Source: Anaeramoeba flamelloides (taxonomy: Eukaryota; Metamonada; Anaeramoebidae). Taken from it: DNA of 64,000 bases. The notes beneath the pieces are model-generated. The model did not search any database and was not told the origin of the DNA. It saw only the letters and a program-made list of their open reading frames with translations. Of this stretch, positions 1-12,122 are shown in pieces (position 1 is the first letter of the stretch; each line of letters begins with the position of its first letter). The DNA lies in NCBI GenBank assembly GCA_027625915.1, contig JANTQA010000015.1, positions 4,431,001 to 4,495,000 of the forward strand, given 5' to 3'. The translations under genes were made by a program, and so were the position numbers.

Positions 1-1350
1 CCTTTTTTTTTCTTTATTGTAGGCCTAGGAGTGAATTTTGACTTATTCTTTTTTTTGTGAATCTATGTTAATTTTTTATAAAGTATGTTAAATCTTCGAA
101 TTCATTTCTGAATTACATAAAAATTAGTTAACAAATTTTTTATTTTTGGAATAAAAACAAAAGAAAAAATTTTTATTGAGAATTGTAATTAAATTGCCAA
201 AAAAGGTAAAAGCTTTAGACTTTAGTTTCAATTTGAAAAAAAAAATATCAACTATTTTTCAAAATTTAAAAAAGTTTCTATAAAATTTTACGTTTACAAT
301 AACATTTTTTCTAGAATAAAAAAAATCTTATTTATTTTAGGAATTATTACACCTTAATTTTATTTTAAATTTCTAAATAAAACTTAGTATATTCCCACCA
401 CTTTTTTTCTTTAACTTAATTTTTGAAAAAAATAATAATTAAAATTTTTTGAAAAAAAACGATATCTCCCTACTACCCTAAAAATTTTAAAAATGGAAAA
501 ATGATCAAATAGCTTCCTTTAAAAAAATTAAAAAAACTAAATGAAAAAATAAAAATAAATAAAGTTTCAATTTAACTTTTGTTTGATACCATTTTGTGCC
601 AAAATGATTGAATTTAAACTTAAAATTCTGTATATTTTTATATACAATATCTTATTTTAACTCATTTACTAAAAAAAATTCTAAATTATGGGAATTTTAT
701 TTTCCCAAAAGGAACTAATTTGGTCTTTATATGTTTTTTTTTATTTTCAAATGGTAAAATTAAAAAAAAATTTAAACTAAAAACAATAAATTATAAGGAA
801 AAATATTCTAATCGAAAATATTAACATATTCTTTGATTTCAAATTTTTCTCAACCCCAATTTTTCAAAAAAAAAAAAATAAAAAAGTGCTAGTAATTTCA
901 AAAATATTTTCGATATTCAAAAGTTGAGATTTTTTTTTGTCTAAAAAAATTTATACCAGCGTTTAATTGAATGAAGTTAAAAGTTAGATTTTGAAATATA
1001 TTTATCAGAAAAAAATAGTGCTTAATTTTATTAAGGACATATTTAACAAACCCTAAATAAAAATGTTGAAATAACACACAATACTTGATAAATGTTATTA
1101 TTGGAGTTCTACCAATCTATTCGACTTGAATTCTCGAACTCATATTTTGAAAAAATAATAAAAAGTCATTTTTTAACTACCTTTAAAATTTAAATTATCT
1201 TGTAGATCAATCAACTCAAAACATAAATAGCATATACTTCAACCTAACACAAGATAATCTGTTTTTTATTTTACAGGGGCTGTAAACCTTAAGGTCAAAT
1301 TTTCAATCTATTTATTCTGATCTAAAGTCAATAGTTTCATAGATTTATTC
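1..1350. other. AT-rich noncoding stretch
   Basis: Poly-A and poly-T runs with no open frame of protein-like composition on either strand. I see no recognisable gene or RNA. Confidence 0.5.
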
Positions 1351-1353
1351 CGG

Positions 1354-1800
1354 TTATTTTGGAAGAATTCCCCTTAACTCCTTGACACTCACCACTAAAC
1401 TGAACAAAGGAAAGTCAAGGATCAGATTTTTGTTTTTGGAAGCTTTTTGAGGTAATCTCAAAATAAGATTTGGAAAAGGGGAAAATAGTTTTACCCAAAA
1501 TTGAAAATTCTTGATAAATAACCAAATACCGCATCTATTCCCATTTCCTTCTTTTTCTTTCAAGTGGTTCCTCTCAAATTAAAGACAATGGATCAACGAA
1601 ATTTTTACTTCATTTCTCTTCTGTCATTCTCTCGATTTGAATGATCAAGAGGAACTCTGAACTTTAGGAAAGCAATTCACGAGTATAATGTTTGTCAGAC
1701 ACAATGTAGCCAATCTTTACAAATTTTTTTCCAGTAAAACACTTATTTTTTCTCGTTTTTTTATCAAATTAAATCCAAAACTCAAAACAAAATAAATAAG
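1354..1800. promoter_or_regulatory. GC-raised tract upstream of the sphingomyelinase-like gene
   Basis: Base composition is visibly richer in G+C than the DNA to the left and ends just before the gene that starts at 1818. On the minus strand a 69-codon frame (1354-1563) is open, but it begins at a TTG and matches nothing I know. I read the tract as promoter/5' leader of the downstream gene. A decayed exon is the alternative. Confidence 0.25.
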
Positions 1801-1817
1801 ACCTTTAAACCAACCGA

Positions 1818-3080
1818 ATGAATAATTTGATCTTAACATCTATTTTTTTAACGACCCTTTCTCTTGTATGTTCTTTATCGGGAACATTTTGGCAGATGAC
1901 AGATCAGCATTATGATTGGGCATACAAGCCAGGATCAAATCCAGTTAGGGGTGTTTGCCGAGAAGGAAAGGGGCTCGCTGGCCTGTATGGAGACTACAAC
2001 TGTGATGTTCCGTGGTCTGTGATTGAGTCTGCGATCAAGAAGATGAAAGAAATTGATCCAAATCCTGACTTTATTCTTAATTCTGGGGATTCTTATCCGC
2101 ATGCGGGAGGAACAATCGACGACGTTGCAGAGACTGTCAAAAACACAACAGAGATTTTGAGAAAATATTTTCCGGATACGCCTATCATCTACTCGCCAGG
2201 GAACCATGATTTTTATCCATGCCACTGTTGCCCTGCAGGGCCAAATTTTTGGCTTGCTGTTTTATCTGATCAAATTAAACCACTTTTGAATGAAGAGCAG
2301 AGGGCGACGTTTGCACAAGGGGGGTATTACTCTACAGTCGTGGGCGACTTGAGAATCGTATCATTGAATACTGTTTTGTACTATTCACAAAACAAAGATA
2401 CTGCAAAAGGCGAAGGTGATCTTTCGGAGCAATATGCGTTTGTGAAATCTGAACTTGATAAAGCTAAAAAGTACAACCAAAAGGTGTTAATTGTTGGGCA
2501 CGTGCCACCAGGATTTGATTGTGATGGCGGCGGCCATCAGTTCCACCCACAATTCAATGTCCCATACCTTCAAGCATTTGATACCCACCCTGAAAAGAGT
2601 CGCATAATTGGACAAATCTATGGCCACACTCACCACGATTCCTATAGGCTATCAAATGGATCAGGTGTTTTATTTGTTGCTCCCAGTGTCGATCCTTGGT
2701 TAGACTTTTGGGCACAAAACCAAACCGCAAATAACCCTGCTATGGCAAGAAGATTCTTCTATGATCAAGACAATTTAAACTTGCTGAAATACGAACAATA
2801 TTGGATGGATTTGACTTTGGCAAACTTAAATGACAAAATCGATTGGCAACTTGAATACCAATCGGACAAGGCCCCTTTCTATTTACCAGACCTTTCCCTA
2901 AAAAGTTTTATCAACTTAACATACAAACTTGAGAATGACCTTGTTTTATTTGACAACTATTATAATCTTCACTATGTTCAATATCCTCAAATTCAATGCA
3001 ACAGCTTGTGTAAAAAAAAACAAATTTGTGGTCTCAAATATCTTTATGATTCCGATTATGAGAAATGCAGAAAAAATTAA
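1818..3080 (+). CDS. Acid-sphingomyelinase-like metallophosphoesterase, secreted
   Basis: Single-exon 420-residue protein of the calcineurin-like metallophosphoesterase superfamily, sphingomyelin phosphodiesterase (ASM) branch. A hydrophobic N-terminus (residues 3-20) reads as a signal peptide, so the enzyme should act in lysosome/phagosome or outside the cell, hydrolysing a phosphodiester such as sphingomyelin. The dinuclear metal site is complete: D29-x-H31, GD at 90-91, GNHD at 128-131, GH at 227-228 and GHTH at 269-272. The paired cysteines of the GNHD-FYPCHCC segment (near 135-138) are typical of ASM-type enzymes. The C-terminal tail carries four more cysteines (C393, C397, C404, C417), probably disulfide-bonded. 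Length is near that of ASM-like proteins without an N-terminal saposin domain. Codon use is less AT-biased than the surroundings. Substrate is inferred from family, not shown. Confidence 0.9.
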   Translation: MNNLILTSIFLTTLSLVCSLSGTFWQMTDQHYDWAYKPGSNPVRGVCREGKGLAGLYGDYNCDVPWSVIESAIKKMKEIDPNPDFILNSGDSYPHAGGTIDDVAETVKNTTEILRKYFPDTPIIYSPGNHDFYPCHCCPAGPNFWLAVLSDQIKPLLNEEQRATFAQGGYYSTVVGDLRIVSLNTVLYYSQNKDTAKGEGDLSEQYAFVKSELDKAKKYNQKVLIVGHVPPGFDCDGGGHQFHPQFNVPYLQAFDTHPEKSRIIGQIYGHTHHDSYRLSNGSGVLFVAPSVDPWLDFWAQNQTANNPAMARRFFYDQDNLNLLKYEQYWMDLTLANLNDKIDWQLEYQSDKAPFYLPDLSLKSFINLTYKLENDLVLFDNYYNLHYVQYPQIQCNSLCKKKQICGLKYLYDSDYEKCRKN

Positions 3081-3566
3081 AGATTATTTTTTTGTTTTTG
3101 CTATTCAATCAAGGCCGCCCCTCTCTATTTTTAGTGTGTTACCCTCACCTTAAATAATATACAATCGTATATTCAAAAAATCCAAAAAATTAATGTATTT
3201 CTAATTATTTTCTGATCATTATTTTAAAGAGTACTTTAAATAATCATTAGGGGAATTTTGAAGAAGCCATATTTTCAAAATTGAAAGTATTGAATAAAAA
3301 AATGGTTTTTTTTTTATTGCTATTAGAAAATTTTTGGTCTCCTTGATTTTTTTACCTATTTGGATATGTCTTCTTCAATTTTTTGAGTTAGATAAGCAAT
3401 ATGCTTTTATTTTGTGTTTATTACAAAATACAACACTTTAAATAATTATATTTTTTTCTCCTTTCTAACTCTGATATAAAGTGTCAATTTTTAGCATACA
3501 TCTATAACTCTTGAAAGACTTGAAAAAATAGCATTTTTTTTCTCCATTCTTTATCCAAAATCCCAT
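3081..3566. other. Intergenic DNA after the phosphoesterase gene
   Basis: AT-rich spacer with poly-T runs and no open frame of note. It ends where a repeat terminal motif (AAAGCTATTTC followed by AAAAAAAGTGG) begins the large inverted-repeat element. Confidence 0.4.
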
Positions 3567-4704
3567 AAAAGCTATTTCAAAAAAAGTGGTTAAGGGATCT
3601 AGTCTTCTACGACAACAAGGCAAAATTTTAAAATATGTTATTGGTGATATTCTTTACTTTTAAATTTTGTAGATCTCAAGTGTCAAAAAATTCTAATCGA
3701 CTAAGAAAGCCATAAAAGAAAATTAGTTTAGTGAGATCAATTTTTTTTTTCCATTTTTTCTGAAAAAGAAAACTATTAAATTCTTTTTTTTTCTCACAAT
3801 TTATCTGGTTTTTACCCCCTTTATTGCAATTTTGATCATTATTAGACTATAAAATTTCTTTGTTACCAGTAATATTAATATAGAGATTTTTGTTCTTCTT
3901 TGAGATAAAACTTTTGGTTAACCAAAAAAATTGATATATTTAACGGATTAAAAAATAATTGTGTTTTTTTAAGAATAGTAGTTATGATAATCAAATATTT
4001 AAAGTTATGTAAAAATTTTACTCTGAAATTTTGTTTTTGTATTAAGACAAAATTCGATTTTTCAAAATAAAATTTTCTCGAAGATATTTGGGAATTAGTT
4101 AATTTTATCCATAAAATTCAAAATCAGTTTTTTTCTGCCAAAAATGAATTGAATAGTTATAAGGATTCTTGTGAATGAGACCAAACAATTTGTTAAAAAA
4201 TTTTTTTTTCAATTTTTTTTCATTTTTTGAAAATCAGAAAAGAACTTTTTCAAAACCTTAAAGAAAAAAAATTTTTTTGCATAATAGATCTCAATTTAAT
4301 TGATAAAATGTAGTTAAGCTTTTACCGAATATTCATTTATTAAATCACCTATACCACAATTAGTTTTATTGGCTGAGCTTTGAATTGAAATATTAATCAA
4401 AGAAAAAGAAACCAAATAAAAAATTTGCTTTCAAAATAAATACTTTCCAACATAAAACGAAAAATTTTTTTTCCTATTTTCAAGAATTAACTTAATTTTT
4501 AAACAAAATAATAGGTTACTTTTTTTCGTTTTATATTGGAAACATGTAAATTTTGAATTTCAAAAAAGAGACTCAAATCAATAAATTGTTTAAATGTGGC
4601 TCACCCATCTATTTCATAAGTCTAAACACAAATTACAAAAAAAAAAAAATTGAAGATCTTTACAAGATTTCATTTTATTTTCAAAAATGACTACACCCTT
4701 AAAT

Positions 4705-5386
4705 TTTATTTTATAATATCTTTATTAAACTTAATTCTAATATTATTATTAACAACTATTGAAATATACCAAATTATTGACAATTATTTATTGACTCCTA
4801 CTAATAATTTAATTTGTTTGTTAGTATGGCATTACATAAAAAAAGTTGTTATAATTTATTAAATTGATTTTATATGATATTTTATGTAGGAAAATTGGAA
4901 ATTATTTTTTTCATTTTTGTCTAAAAAAACATTTTTCCTAAAACGGTTAGTCTTGAAAAAAAATTCAAAAGTGGTGGAATTTTTTTAACTGTATTTCGTT
5001 GTTTAAACAATCTGTTTGTAATTTTACCATATTATCAGTTTTTTATTGAAATTTTCAGTTCAATTTGTTCTCAAAAAAACACGTTATTTTTTTTTTTCAG
5101 TTTTAGAAAAAATTTAAAGGAATATATTTTTAAATAAAGATCATAGTTACCGATTCAATTAGGGTTAATATTTCACTTTATTTGATATCGAAAATTAACG
5201 AATAAATCTACTAACAAAAGAAATTTTTTTATAAATGTAATAAGCACTGATTCAATCCGTATCAATGTTTCACTAAATTTGATATTGTCAATTTATTAAG
5301 TGAATCAACTCACAAAGCAGATTTGTTACAAAATGTTTAAAACAAATAATAATAAAAAATTTTCCTCCTGTTTTGGAAATACTTTA
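4705..5386. repeat. Dispersed repeat family A, nested and rearranged copy
   Basis: Matches copies at 24.8, 27.5, 43.0, 61.1 and 62.1 kb: a TCTTTATTAAACTTAAT segment, a TTTTATTGAAATT...TTCTCAAAAAAACACG segment, and a terminal GTTTTGGAAATACTTTAC. The ATAGTTACCGATTCAATTAG-type segment occurs twice (about 5140 and 5245), an internal duplication. The 70-codon frame at 4650-4862 overlaps this repeat and is not counted as a gene. Confidence 0.4.
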
Positions 5387-5387
5387 C

Positions 5388-5540
5388 AGTCAGTTTCAGT
5401 TTTAAGGCACATATTTTTAATGAAATTAAAGTATAGAAAAAAATCTAAAATTAAGGCATAAATTTTTTACCATAATTTTAGATTTTTCTTGTACTTTAAA
5501 TTGTGTTGAATGTTTGTGTCTTAAAAGTGGAACTCGCTAT
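5388..5540. repeat. Palindromic MITE-like repeat, family B, copy 1
   Basis: Near-palindrome with ends reading CAGTCAGTTTCAGTTTTAAG and its degenerate complement (CTTAAAAGTGGAACT), and the inner blocks typical of the family (TCTAAAATTAAGGCATAA and complement). Other copies are at 7550, 44158 and 60307. Confidence 0.6.
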
Positions 5541-6120
5541 ATATAATTATCATTTTAAATGAAATATTTTTAAATTTTTATTACAAACCCATACGAGTCT
5601 TCAAAAAAATGTAAATTGTGTTTTGTATTTTTTTTTTTTGTAAAGATTGGGTAATATTAAGGGGTGGATAAAAAAAATTATGTTTCAATTAAATTCTTAA
5701 TTTCCATTTGGATAATTATAATTTAAACTTTCCTTTCTACTTTTGTTGATACTTTAATGGCCTTTTCAAAAATTGATACTTCCAGCTTCACAGAAAATTT
5801 ACTTTTATTTCCTTTCAAAATAATGTTGAAATAGTTGAAACTAACATAGTTCATGAATCTAAAAAATTATAGTTTTTTTAAATTTCAAAAAAGGTTTTTT
5901 TCTAATTATTTCTGGTATTTTTTTTTTTTGTGGAATTATAATTTAAAATACATTATTTTCTTTATTTTTTGTATTATTACTCAGAAAATGAAAAAATATC
6001 TAAAAAATAAAAAACAGAATTCAAAATCAAATCATGGATTTAATTTTCTATTTTATTTGTTTTTTCATTTTTTATTAAAGTAGGAATATTATCTAATAAA
6101 TTACAGTATTTTATATAATA

Positions 6121-7297
6121 TAGGTTTTGATGATAACATAAATTATCATGATAATAACAATAAATTCCCGATATTATTTATTACAATCGCGATTATTTCT
6201 ACTTTATTAACTATAAATATAAAAGCACGATATTCCACATTATCGCAATAAAATAATTATCGCACAAAAATTAGAAAAATTATTTTTTTGAAATTACCTT
6301 AAAAAAATCTCTTGAATTTTAAAATGCGTTAAGACTTTTACAACAGTTTCTCTTTTTAATAAATGTTTGGAATTGTTTGTAAGGGTTGTAAGGTGTCTTC
6401 AAGACTGGAAAGTTTTGAAAGATAAAAAAGCTTTATAAATAGAATGAGATTGTTAGTAATGGAAGAAAAAAATTTTTTCTAATCATTTTTTTTTTTTAAA
6501 ACTGTAAAATCTCAAACAAATTTTATGATCAAACAAATAATCAACCCATTTCAAAAATATAATTGAATATAAAATAGATACATTTTTTTGAATGGTGTTA
6601 TGACCTTCCACAAGTTAAATAACCAAAAAGGATAAAGAATAATTTCCCTTCTTTTTGGTAATTGATAAAAAAAAACCATTAAACTCAGTCATGTTTTCTT
6701 TGGTAAACAAAGATACTCAAAGATGAAAACAAAGATATGAGAATTAGAAAAAAATCTTGAAAAAATCTTAATAATTAGGTAGAATTTTGCTAGGTTACAG
6801 TGAAATTTTTGAATGGTTATACATATTCTTTTAGCTTTCATAGAATATTGTAAATGTTTTTAGTCCAAGAATCCATTATTTAAAGAACCCGTGAAGGTTT
6901 GGTTTTTTTAGAAGCTCTTTTATTCAACTTAATTTAGAACACCGCGATTGGGTGAGAAAATATATACTTATCTTTATTTATTATTATTTTTGATCTAAAA
7001 GGATCAACAGTTGGACAATAAAATCAAACTAAAATGCAATAAAACTATTTGATCTGATCCTTGATTGAACCTAGTACCTTTTTTGTTAGTTTTGTTAAAG
7101 AATAACTTTTTTTTACCTAATTTATTTTTTGATCAAAAAAAATTTCTTTGTAAAAATATTGTTGAATTAGCCCAAATCCTATCTATTATTATATCGCAAT
7201 TACTTTTTTATTTTTTTATCACGTTATTTTGACATTTATCACAATTTTTAGAAAATCAAGATTTGTTATATTATGGCGATAATATTGAATATGGCAG
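6121..7297. mobile_element. TA-flanked non-autonomous element, family D, copy 1 (truncated)
   Basis: Begins TAGGTTTTGATGATAACAT after a TA and carries subterminal TATCGCGATT-like motifs. The interior is the reverse complement of the better-preserved copy at 52011-53278; for example ACCTAATTTATTTTTTGATC near 7117 matches its complement near 52255. The right end breaks off in a shared ATATTATGGCGATAATATTGAAT block (about 7270). No transposase frame is visible. Confidence 0.5.
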
Positions 7298-7549
7298 TAT
7301 CCTATCAAATTGTCAATTGATTTGTCTAAAAGATCACAATTTGATAAAAACCAGCATGGTTTTATTAACTTTATAGCGAATTTAACAAAAATATCATCAA
7401 ATCCTCAAATAATTTGAAATATTATATCAATAAGAAAAGATAATAACAACTTTTAGTTATAATAGTAGCTTTAAAATCAACCTAAATTTGCTATTATGAA
7501 TAAAAATCCAATTTATTACATAAAACTGTTGTCTTTTTTTTTTGATCAA

Positions 7550-7717
7550 ATAGAGTCAGTTTTACTTTTAAGGCACAAACTTTCAGCTAAAATTTAAGAG
7601 CAGTAAAAAACTCAAATTAAGGTACTTTTTTCGGATTTTTGTACATTAATTTGGAATTTTTACTGTTCTTGAATTTTGGCTGAAAGTTAGTACCTAGCAA
7701 GTGCAAATAACTATATT
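7550..7717. repeat. Palindromic MITE-like repeat, family B, copy 2
   Basis: Reads AGAGTCAGTTTTACTTTTAA, then TTAAGGCACAAACTTTCAGC, with the complement (GCTGAAAGTTAGTACCT) closing the hairpin near 7690. Same family as 5388, 44158 and 60307, but more decayed at the right end. Confidence 0.55.
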
Positions 7718-9239
7718 TGAAAAGATTTTTAGTAAATTTTGTTTTTTTAAATAATTCCATCGAAATAGTAAACACAAGTTAATTCTTAAAAAGAAGGTAT
7801 GAATTTTTGGTAGAGGTGAAATTATTCCCTATAAGAGGCTGGATAATTAATGTTAATTGGGCCAAGAATGGGTGGGTGATTAATTAATAAAAATGCTATT
7901 CTTAAAGTGTACTATCTAAAGGTCAAAATTCGAATAAAAAACAAAAGAAATTCCAAAAAAAAAAAAAAATTAAGTGAAATTATACAATGTCATCTCAAAT
8001 CCCAAAAATATAAATTTTAAAATAAATCGCAAAAAAGGTTTGAATTAACTCTCAATTTCTAAAATTCAAAATTGAAGGGAGTATTATTTTTTAAAAATAA
8101 AATCATATCTTCTCAAGAAATTGAAAAATATTTGTTTTTTTTTAATTTGTGTTTTAGAGTTATGAGATGGATTGTTTAACCCCTGTTAAACAAATTTATT
8201 AATATGAGTCTTTTTTTGAAATCCAAAATTTGCATGTTTCCAATATAAAATGAAAAAAGTAACCTATTATTTTTATTAAAAATTTAGTTAATTATTGAAA
8301 ATGGGAAAATATATTTTTCGTTTTATGTTGAAAAGTATTTATTTTGAAAGAGAAATTTTTTATTTGGTAATCCTTTTTCTTTGATTGAAATTTCAATTTA
8401 AATCTTAGCCTATAAAACTCATTATAGTATTGGTGATTAAATCAATGAATATATGATAGAAGTTTTAACTACAATTACCCAATTAAATTGAGATCTATTA
8501 AGTAAAGAAATTTTTTTCTTTAAAGTTTTCAAAAAGTTGTTTTCTGGTTTTCGAAAAATAAAAATAAAATTGCAAAAATTTTTTTATTTTTAAAAAAACT
8601 TTTTTAACAAAATGTTTGGTCTTATTCACAAGAATCCTTATAATAATATAAATCATTTTTGGCTGATAAAAAATGATTTTGAATTTCGAGGATATAATTA
8701 CTTGATTCTAAAAGATCTCCAAGACAATTTTATTTTAAAAAATCGAATTTTATATTGAAAAATAACAAAGTTTCTTGGTAAAATTTTTAACTGACTTTAA
8801 AACTTTAATTATAATAACTACTATTTTTGAAAAAATACAATTATTTTCCAATTGGTTGAATGAATCACTTTTTTTTGTTAACCAAAAGAATTATCTCAAA
8901 AAAGAAAAAAACTCTTTAATCCAATATTAATATTCCTGGTAATAAAGACTTATTGTTGTATAATAATCATGTGAATGTTAATAAACAGGTTATAAACTTT
9001 TATAAAGAGAAAAATAAGTTGACTTTAAAAATTTTCTTTTTCGGAAAAAATGGAAAACAAAAATTGATCTCATAAAAGAAATAGTCTTTTTTGGCTTTCT
9101 TAGTCGATCAGAATTTTTTAACACTTAGCTACATTCAAAATTTAAAAGTAGAGAATACTCCCAATAACATATTTTAATATTTTGCCTTTTTGTCATTGAA
9201 GACGGATCCCTTAAAAATAAAAACTTTTTTCATTTTTTA

Positions 9240-9400
9240 GTTGTATTTTCCCAAATACGTAAATTTCTTCAATTTGGAACAAATTAAATAAATTTAAGTA
9301 AAAAATCAATTTCGTTTAATCCACTTAATTCTAATTTATGGTTATTTTGTTAAACCTTCTATCTTTTACAAAGTAAATATTTTGTCATATTTTTGAGAAA
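9240..9400. other. Short AT-rich spacer after the large inverted-repeat element
   Basis: No gene or repeat recognised. Confidence 0.35.
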
Positions 9401-9404
9401 AAAA

Positions 9405-9900
9405 TAATTAATTTGCAAATAGAAAAAAATGAAAAAACAAATCTAAAAGATCTAAAAAAAGAGTCAAAGTGTGACACTTCCGAAACTTCACATTTTTTTA
9501 AAAAATTACAAATTAACAGCCATTCTAATTTGAAATTGAATGCTGCTCTTTGGCACTTTTTTCCAAAAATATCTTGGTCTTTAATTGTTGGTTTTTGGAA
9601 ATCCATTGTAAAATACTTGATGGTTTTTTTTAAATGAGTTGGAGACACTCCTGACAAATCCAAATCTATTTTTTCAGTTTCACAAAATCATTTTTCACCA
9701 TAATAACTCATCCTTAATTCAACAATTTTGTTTTTTGTCCTAAAAGTGATCTCACGATCTGTCAGATATTTTGAGTACTTCAACACTTATTCAAGTTTGT
9801 CAAAAAGCTAAAAAGTATTTTGAAGACAAGTTTTCCAAAACTTTTATTTATCCAAACTTTTAATATGAAGGTATTGAATTTTGTTCTTTTTTTTAACATT
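9405..9900. other. GC-raised tract with ambiguous open frames
   Basis: Between about 9460 and 9660 composition is richer in G+C than the neighbourhood, and both strands carry open frames of 74-92 codons (plus 9413-9637; minus 9385-9663, the latter lacking an ATG at its start). Neither matches a family I know. It lies upstream of the gene at 10053, so it may be promoter/leader DNA, or a decayed exon. I cannot decide. Confidence 0.2.
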
Positions 9901-10052
9901 CCAAAATTTGAATAAAATTCTAAAAACAAAAGTGGGAGGTGTTAAATAAAAAAGTGAAATAAATTTTTGTCATATTCTTATTTGAAATAATTAAATTTTT
10001 TTCATTTTTTTATCATTTGTTTTATGAATTATAATTATAATTGAAAGAAACA

Positions 10053-11649
10053 ATGACAACTAAAGAAAATGAAACAGAAATAAACGCTCCAAAATATGTC
10101 CGGAAATTTGAAATATGTAAACATCACCTTTCCTTTTTTTTTTTCCTTTTTCCACAAAAAAAACAAAATTTTAAAGTAAATAAAAATCAAAAAAAATATA
10201 TTCACCTCTCTCTCAAAAATAATGAAACGAAAACACTTTGTAATCAAATACAAATGTTCAACCAAATTACAATTAAAATTTTAATTTTAATGTAAAACAA
10301 TTTGCAACACTCTTTTATCTCTCCTCAGTGCATCGCAAATATTTAGGGCCAGATCTCGATCCAAAAATCACTTCTCAGAAACCACTAAAAGAACCCGTAA
10401 CATCAAAACGACCAATATACCTTGACTCTAAGGGAAACCTTTATGACATCAATTATTGCAAATTGGATCCAAAAACTCTTGAGGTGGATCCTGAATCTTG
10501 GGAGCTCGGACTGCAAGAGGAAAAGAACACAAACCAGAACGAAATAACGATGGAAACAGATCAGGATCTCAAATTGTCTCAAGAAGAACTCATCAACAAA
10601 TACACACCTAAAAATCCTGAAACGATTCTCCCATTCCCTCAGCCTGAGCAATTTGAATCGTTTAATGATTTCGAGCAAGCAATCCTTGATTGGAAAAAAA
10701 TTACGGAAAAAGGACTTGGCTTTTTACAAATTCCAAAACCAATGGGGCGAAGCTTTTCGAGGCCATACTTTGGTGGAACAGTAAGTCGATTTTTCTTTTG
10801 TTTAACTGAAATTAGTTTTTTTATGTGAAATTTTTGTTTACTCAAAATGTGTGAACGTTTGATAATTACAAATCCTCCAAGAATTTTTTTTTTCTTTCTT
10901 TTTTTTTTCAATATTTTTTGTTCGATCTTGATAAAAACGGAAATTTTTGTTTAGACTTCAAATACAACAGATCAAAAAAGTGATGGTAGAACAAGTGTCT
11001 CATCAGTTGGAAGCATTAACGAATCGTTTAGAGGAAGTATGGAGTCAAGAGGATCAAGAGGATCAATAGGAAGTCGATCAAGCATTACAGAAAAAATTTT
11101 TGATAAAAATGATTCCGATAGTTCACCAACCACTTCGAGAAAATCAGATCCACGTAGCCAAATGAATTTTAATCACGTAAGTTCAAACAAAAAAGAAATA
11201 TTTTTTTCTTTAGCTTGAAACTAAAAATCAACTTTTTTTTTTATTTTCTCTTCTTTTTGGAAAAAACAAAAAAACAAAAAAAAAAAAAAATATTTGTCTC
11301 ATATTTTCTTTTTTGAAACAAAAAAATATTTGTCTCATATTTTCTTTTTTGAAACAAAAAATCAAACAACACACAAAGAAAGAAATGCCAAAAACTATGC
11401 CTGGTACAAATTTGCTGATGATTGAAAATGAAATTTGGGAAAATCAATTAATACCAGTTGAACCAGACCCTCTATTTTATGATTCAATTGAAGGTATTTA
11501 TTAATATTTTTTTTTTCTTTTTTTTTTTTTTTCCTCTTTATTTGTTATAAATTTTCGAATTCTCTTTTTAAGGACTACGTTTGCAATTGACCCAATTACC
11601 TCAACACAATTTGTTCCAATCTCATTTAAAAAAAAGGAAGGATCTTTAA
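10053..11649 (+). CDS. Unrecognised five-exon protein, Ser/Arg-rich middle
   Basis: Reconstructed exons: 10053-10116, 10329-10780, 10955-11176, 11379-11493 and 11573-11649. Introns are 212, 174, 202 and 79 bp, all GT-AG, with phases 1, 0, 0 and 1. They join into one frame of 309 residues ending at TAA 11647-11649. The ATG at 10053 opens the only frame that splices cleanly into exon 2. The sequence is mostly hydrophilic: an acidic/Lys-rich N-terminal half, a block near residues 128-170 with Trp, Phe and Pro (FNDFEQAILDW), then a low-complexity Ser/Gly/Arg stretch in exon 3 that looks disordered and phosphorylatable. The C-terminus returns to ordered composition (LFYDSIEGLRLQLTQLPQ). No catalytic motif, signal peptide or membrane segment. 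Function unknown. The exon 4 acceptor (AAAG at 11378) is the weakest junction. Confidence 0.65.
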
Positions 11650-11786
11650 AATATTCTTCAATTTGGATTAAAAAATCATTTTATCTCATTTTTTAAATGA
11701 AAAATGAACAAGATATTTTGAGATACTTGAGCTTGAGCACCTTTTTAAGAAACATGTGTACAAAAATAATCACGATTTTTTTAACC

Positions 11787-12024
11787 TTAAAGTCCTAGTA
11801 CCAGTATAAAAGCAAAAAAATGGCCATTTTTTTTTGATTAACTTTTTTGGAATATCTTTAAGTTATAGTTTTGAACCAAGTATTTGGTTAGGTTTGAATA
11901 GTAATCATTTTTACATTTCAGGTAACCTTTTGTTCATGGGGTTTTTGAAAAAGGAGATAGAAAAAAAAATGACAAAAAAAAAAATGGCTATTTTTTTGCT
12001 TTTATACTGGTACTAGGACTTTAA
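11787..12024. mobile_element. TTAA-flanked MITE with near-perfect terminal inverted repeats
   Basis: Begins TTAAAGTCCTAGTACCAGTA at 11787 and ends with the exact complement, TACTGGTACTAGGACTTTAA, at 12024. The inverted match runs about 50 bp, with one or two differences, into AAAATGGC. TTAA at both edges is the target preferred by piggyBac-type transposases, so a piggyBac-like origin is possible. With only 238 bp it is non-autonomous. A 60-codon frame inside (11834-12016) is not a gene. It lies 138 bp after the stop of the preceding gene. Confidence 0.6.
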
Positions 12025-12122
12025 AAACACTCTCAATAAACAACTTTAAATCTAAATGATCGTATTGTCAATGATTTTTAATCATTGAGTTGCTTTGAAT
12101 TGTTACATTGTCTCCACAAACC

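Larger units (their letters stand above)
3567..9240. mobile_element. Large degenerate inverted-repeat element with nested insertions
   Basis: The left arm (about 3567-4710) is an imperfect reverse complement of the right arm (about 8070-9240). Matching landmarks include AAGGATTCTTGTGAATGAGAC near 4160 against its complement near 8620, and TTCCAACATAAAACGAAAAA near 4447 against its complement near 8310. Each arm is about 1.1 kb with many small differences, so the structure is old. The outer end near 3567 carries the AAGCTATTTC...AAAAAGTGG motif shared with a smaller dispersed family. The middle (4.7-8.1 kb) has no transposase-like frame but holds copies of at least three smaller repeat families. 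A partial single arm recurs at about 17650-18060. Confidence 0.6.

Noticed and set aside
2929-3153. 74-codon frame overlapping the end of the phosphoesterase gene
   Set aside because: Shadow of the real frame.
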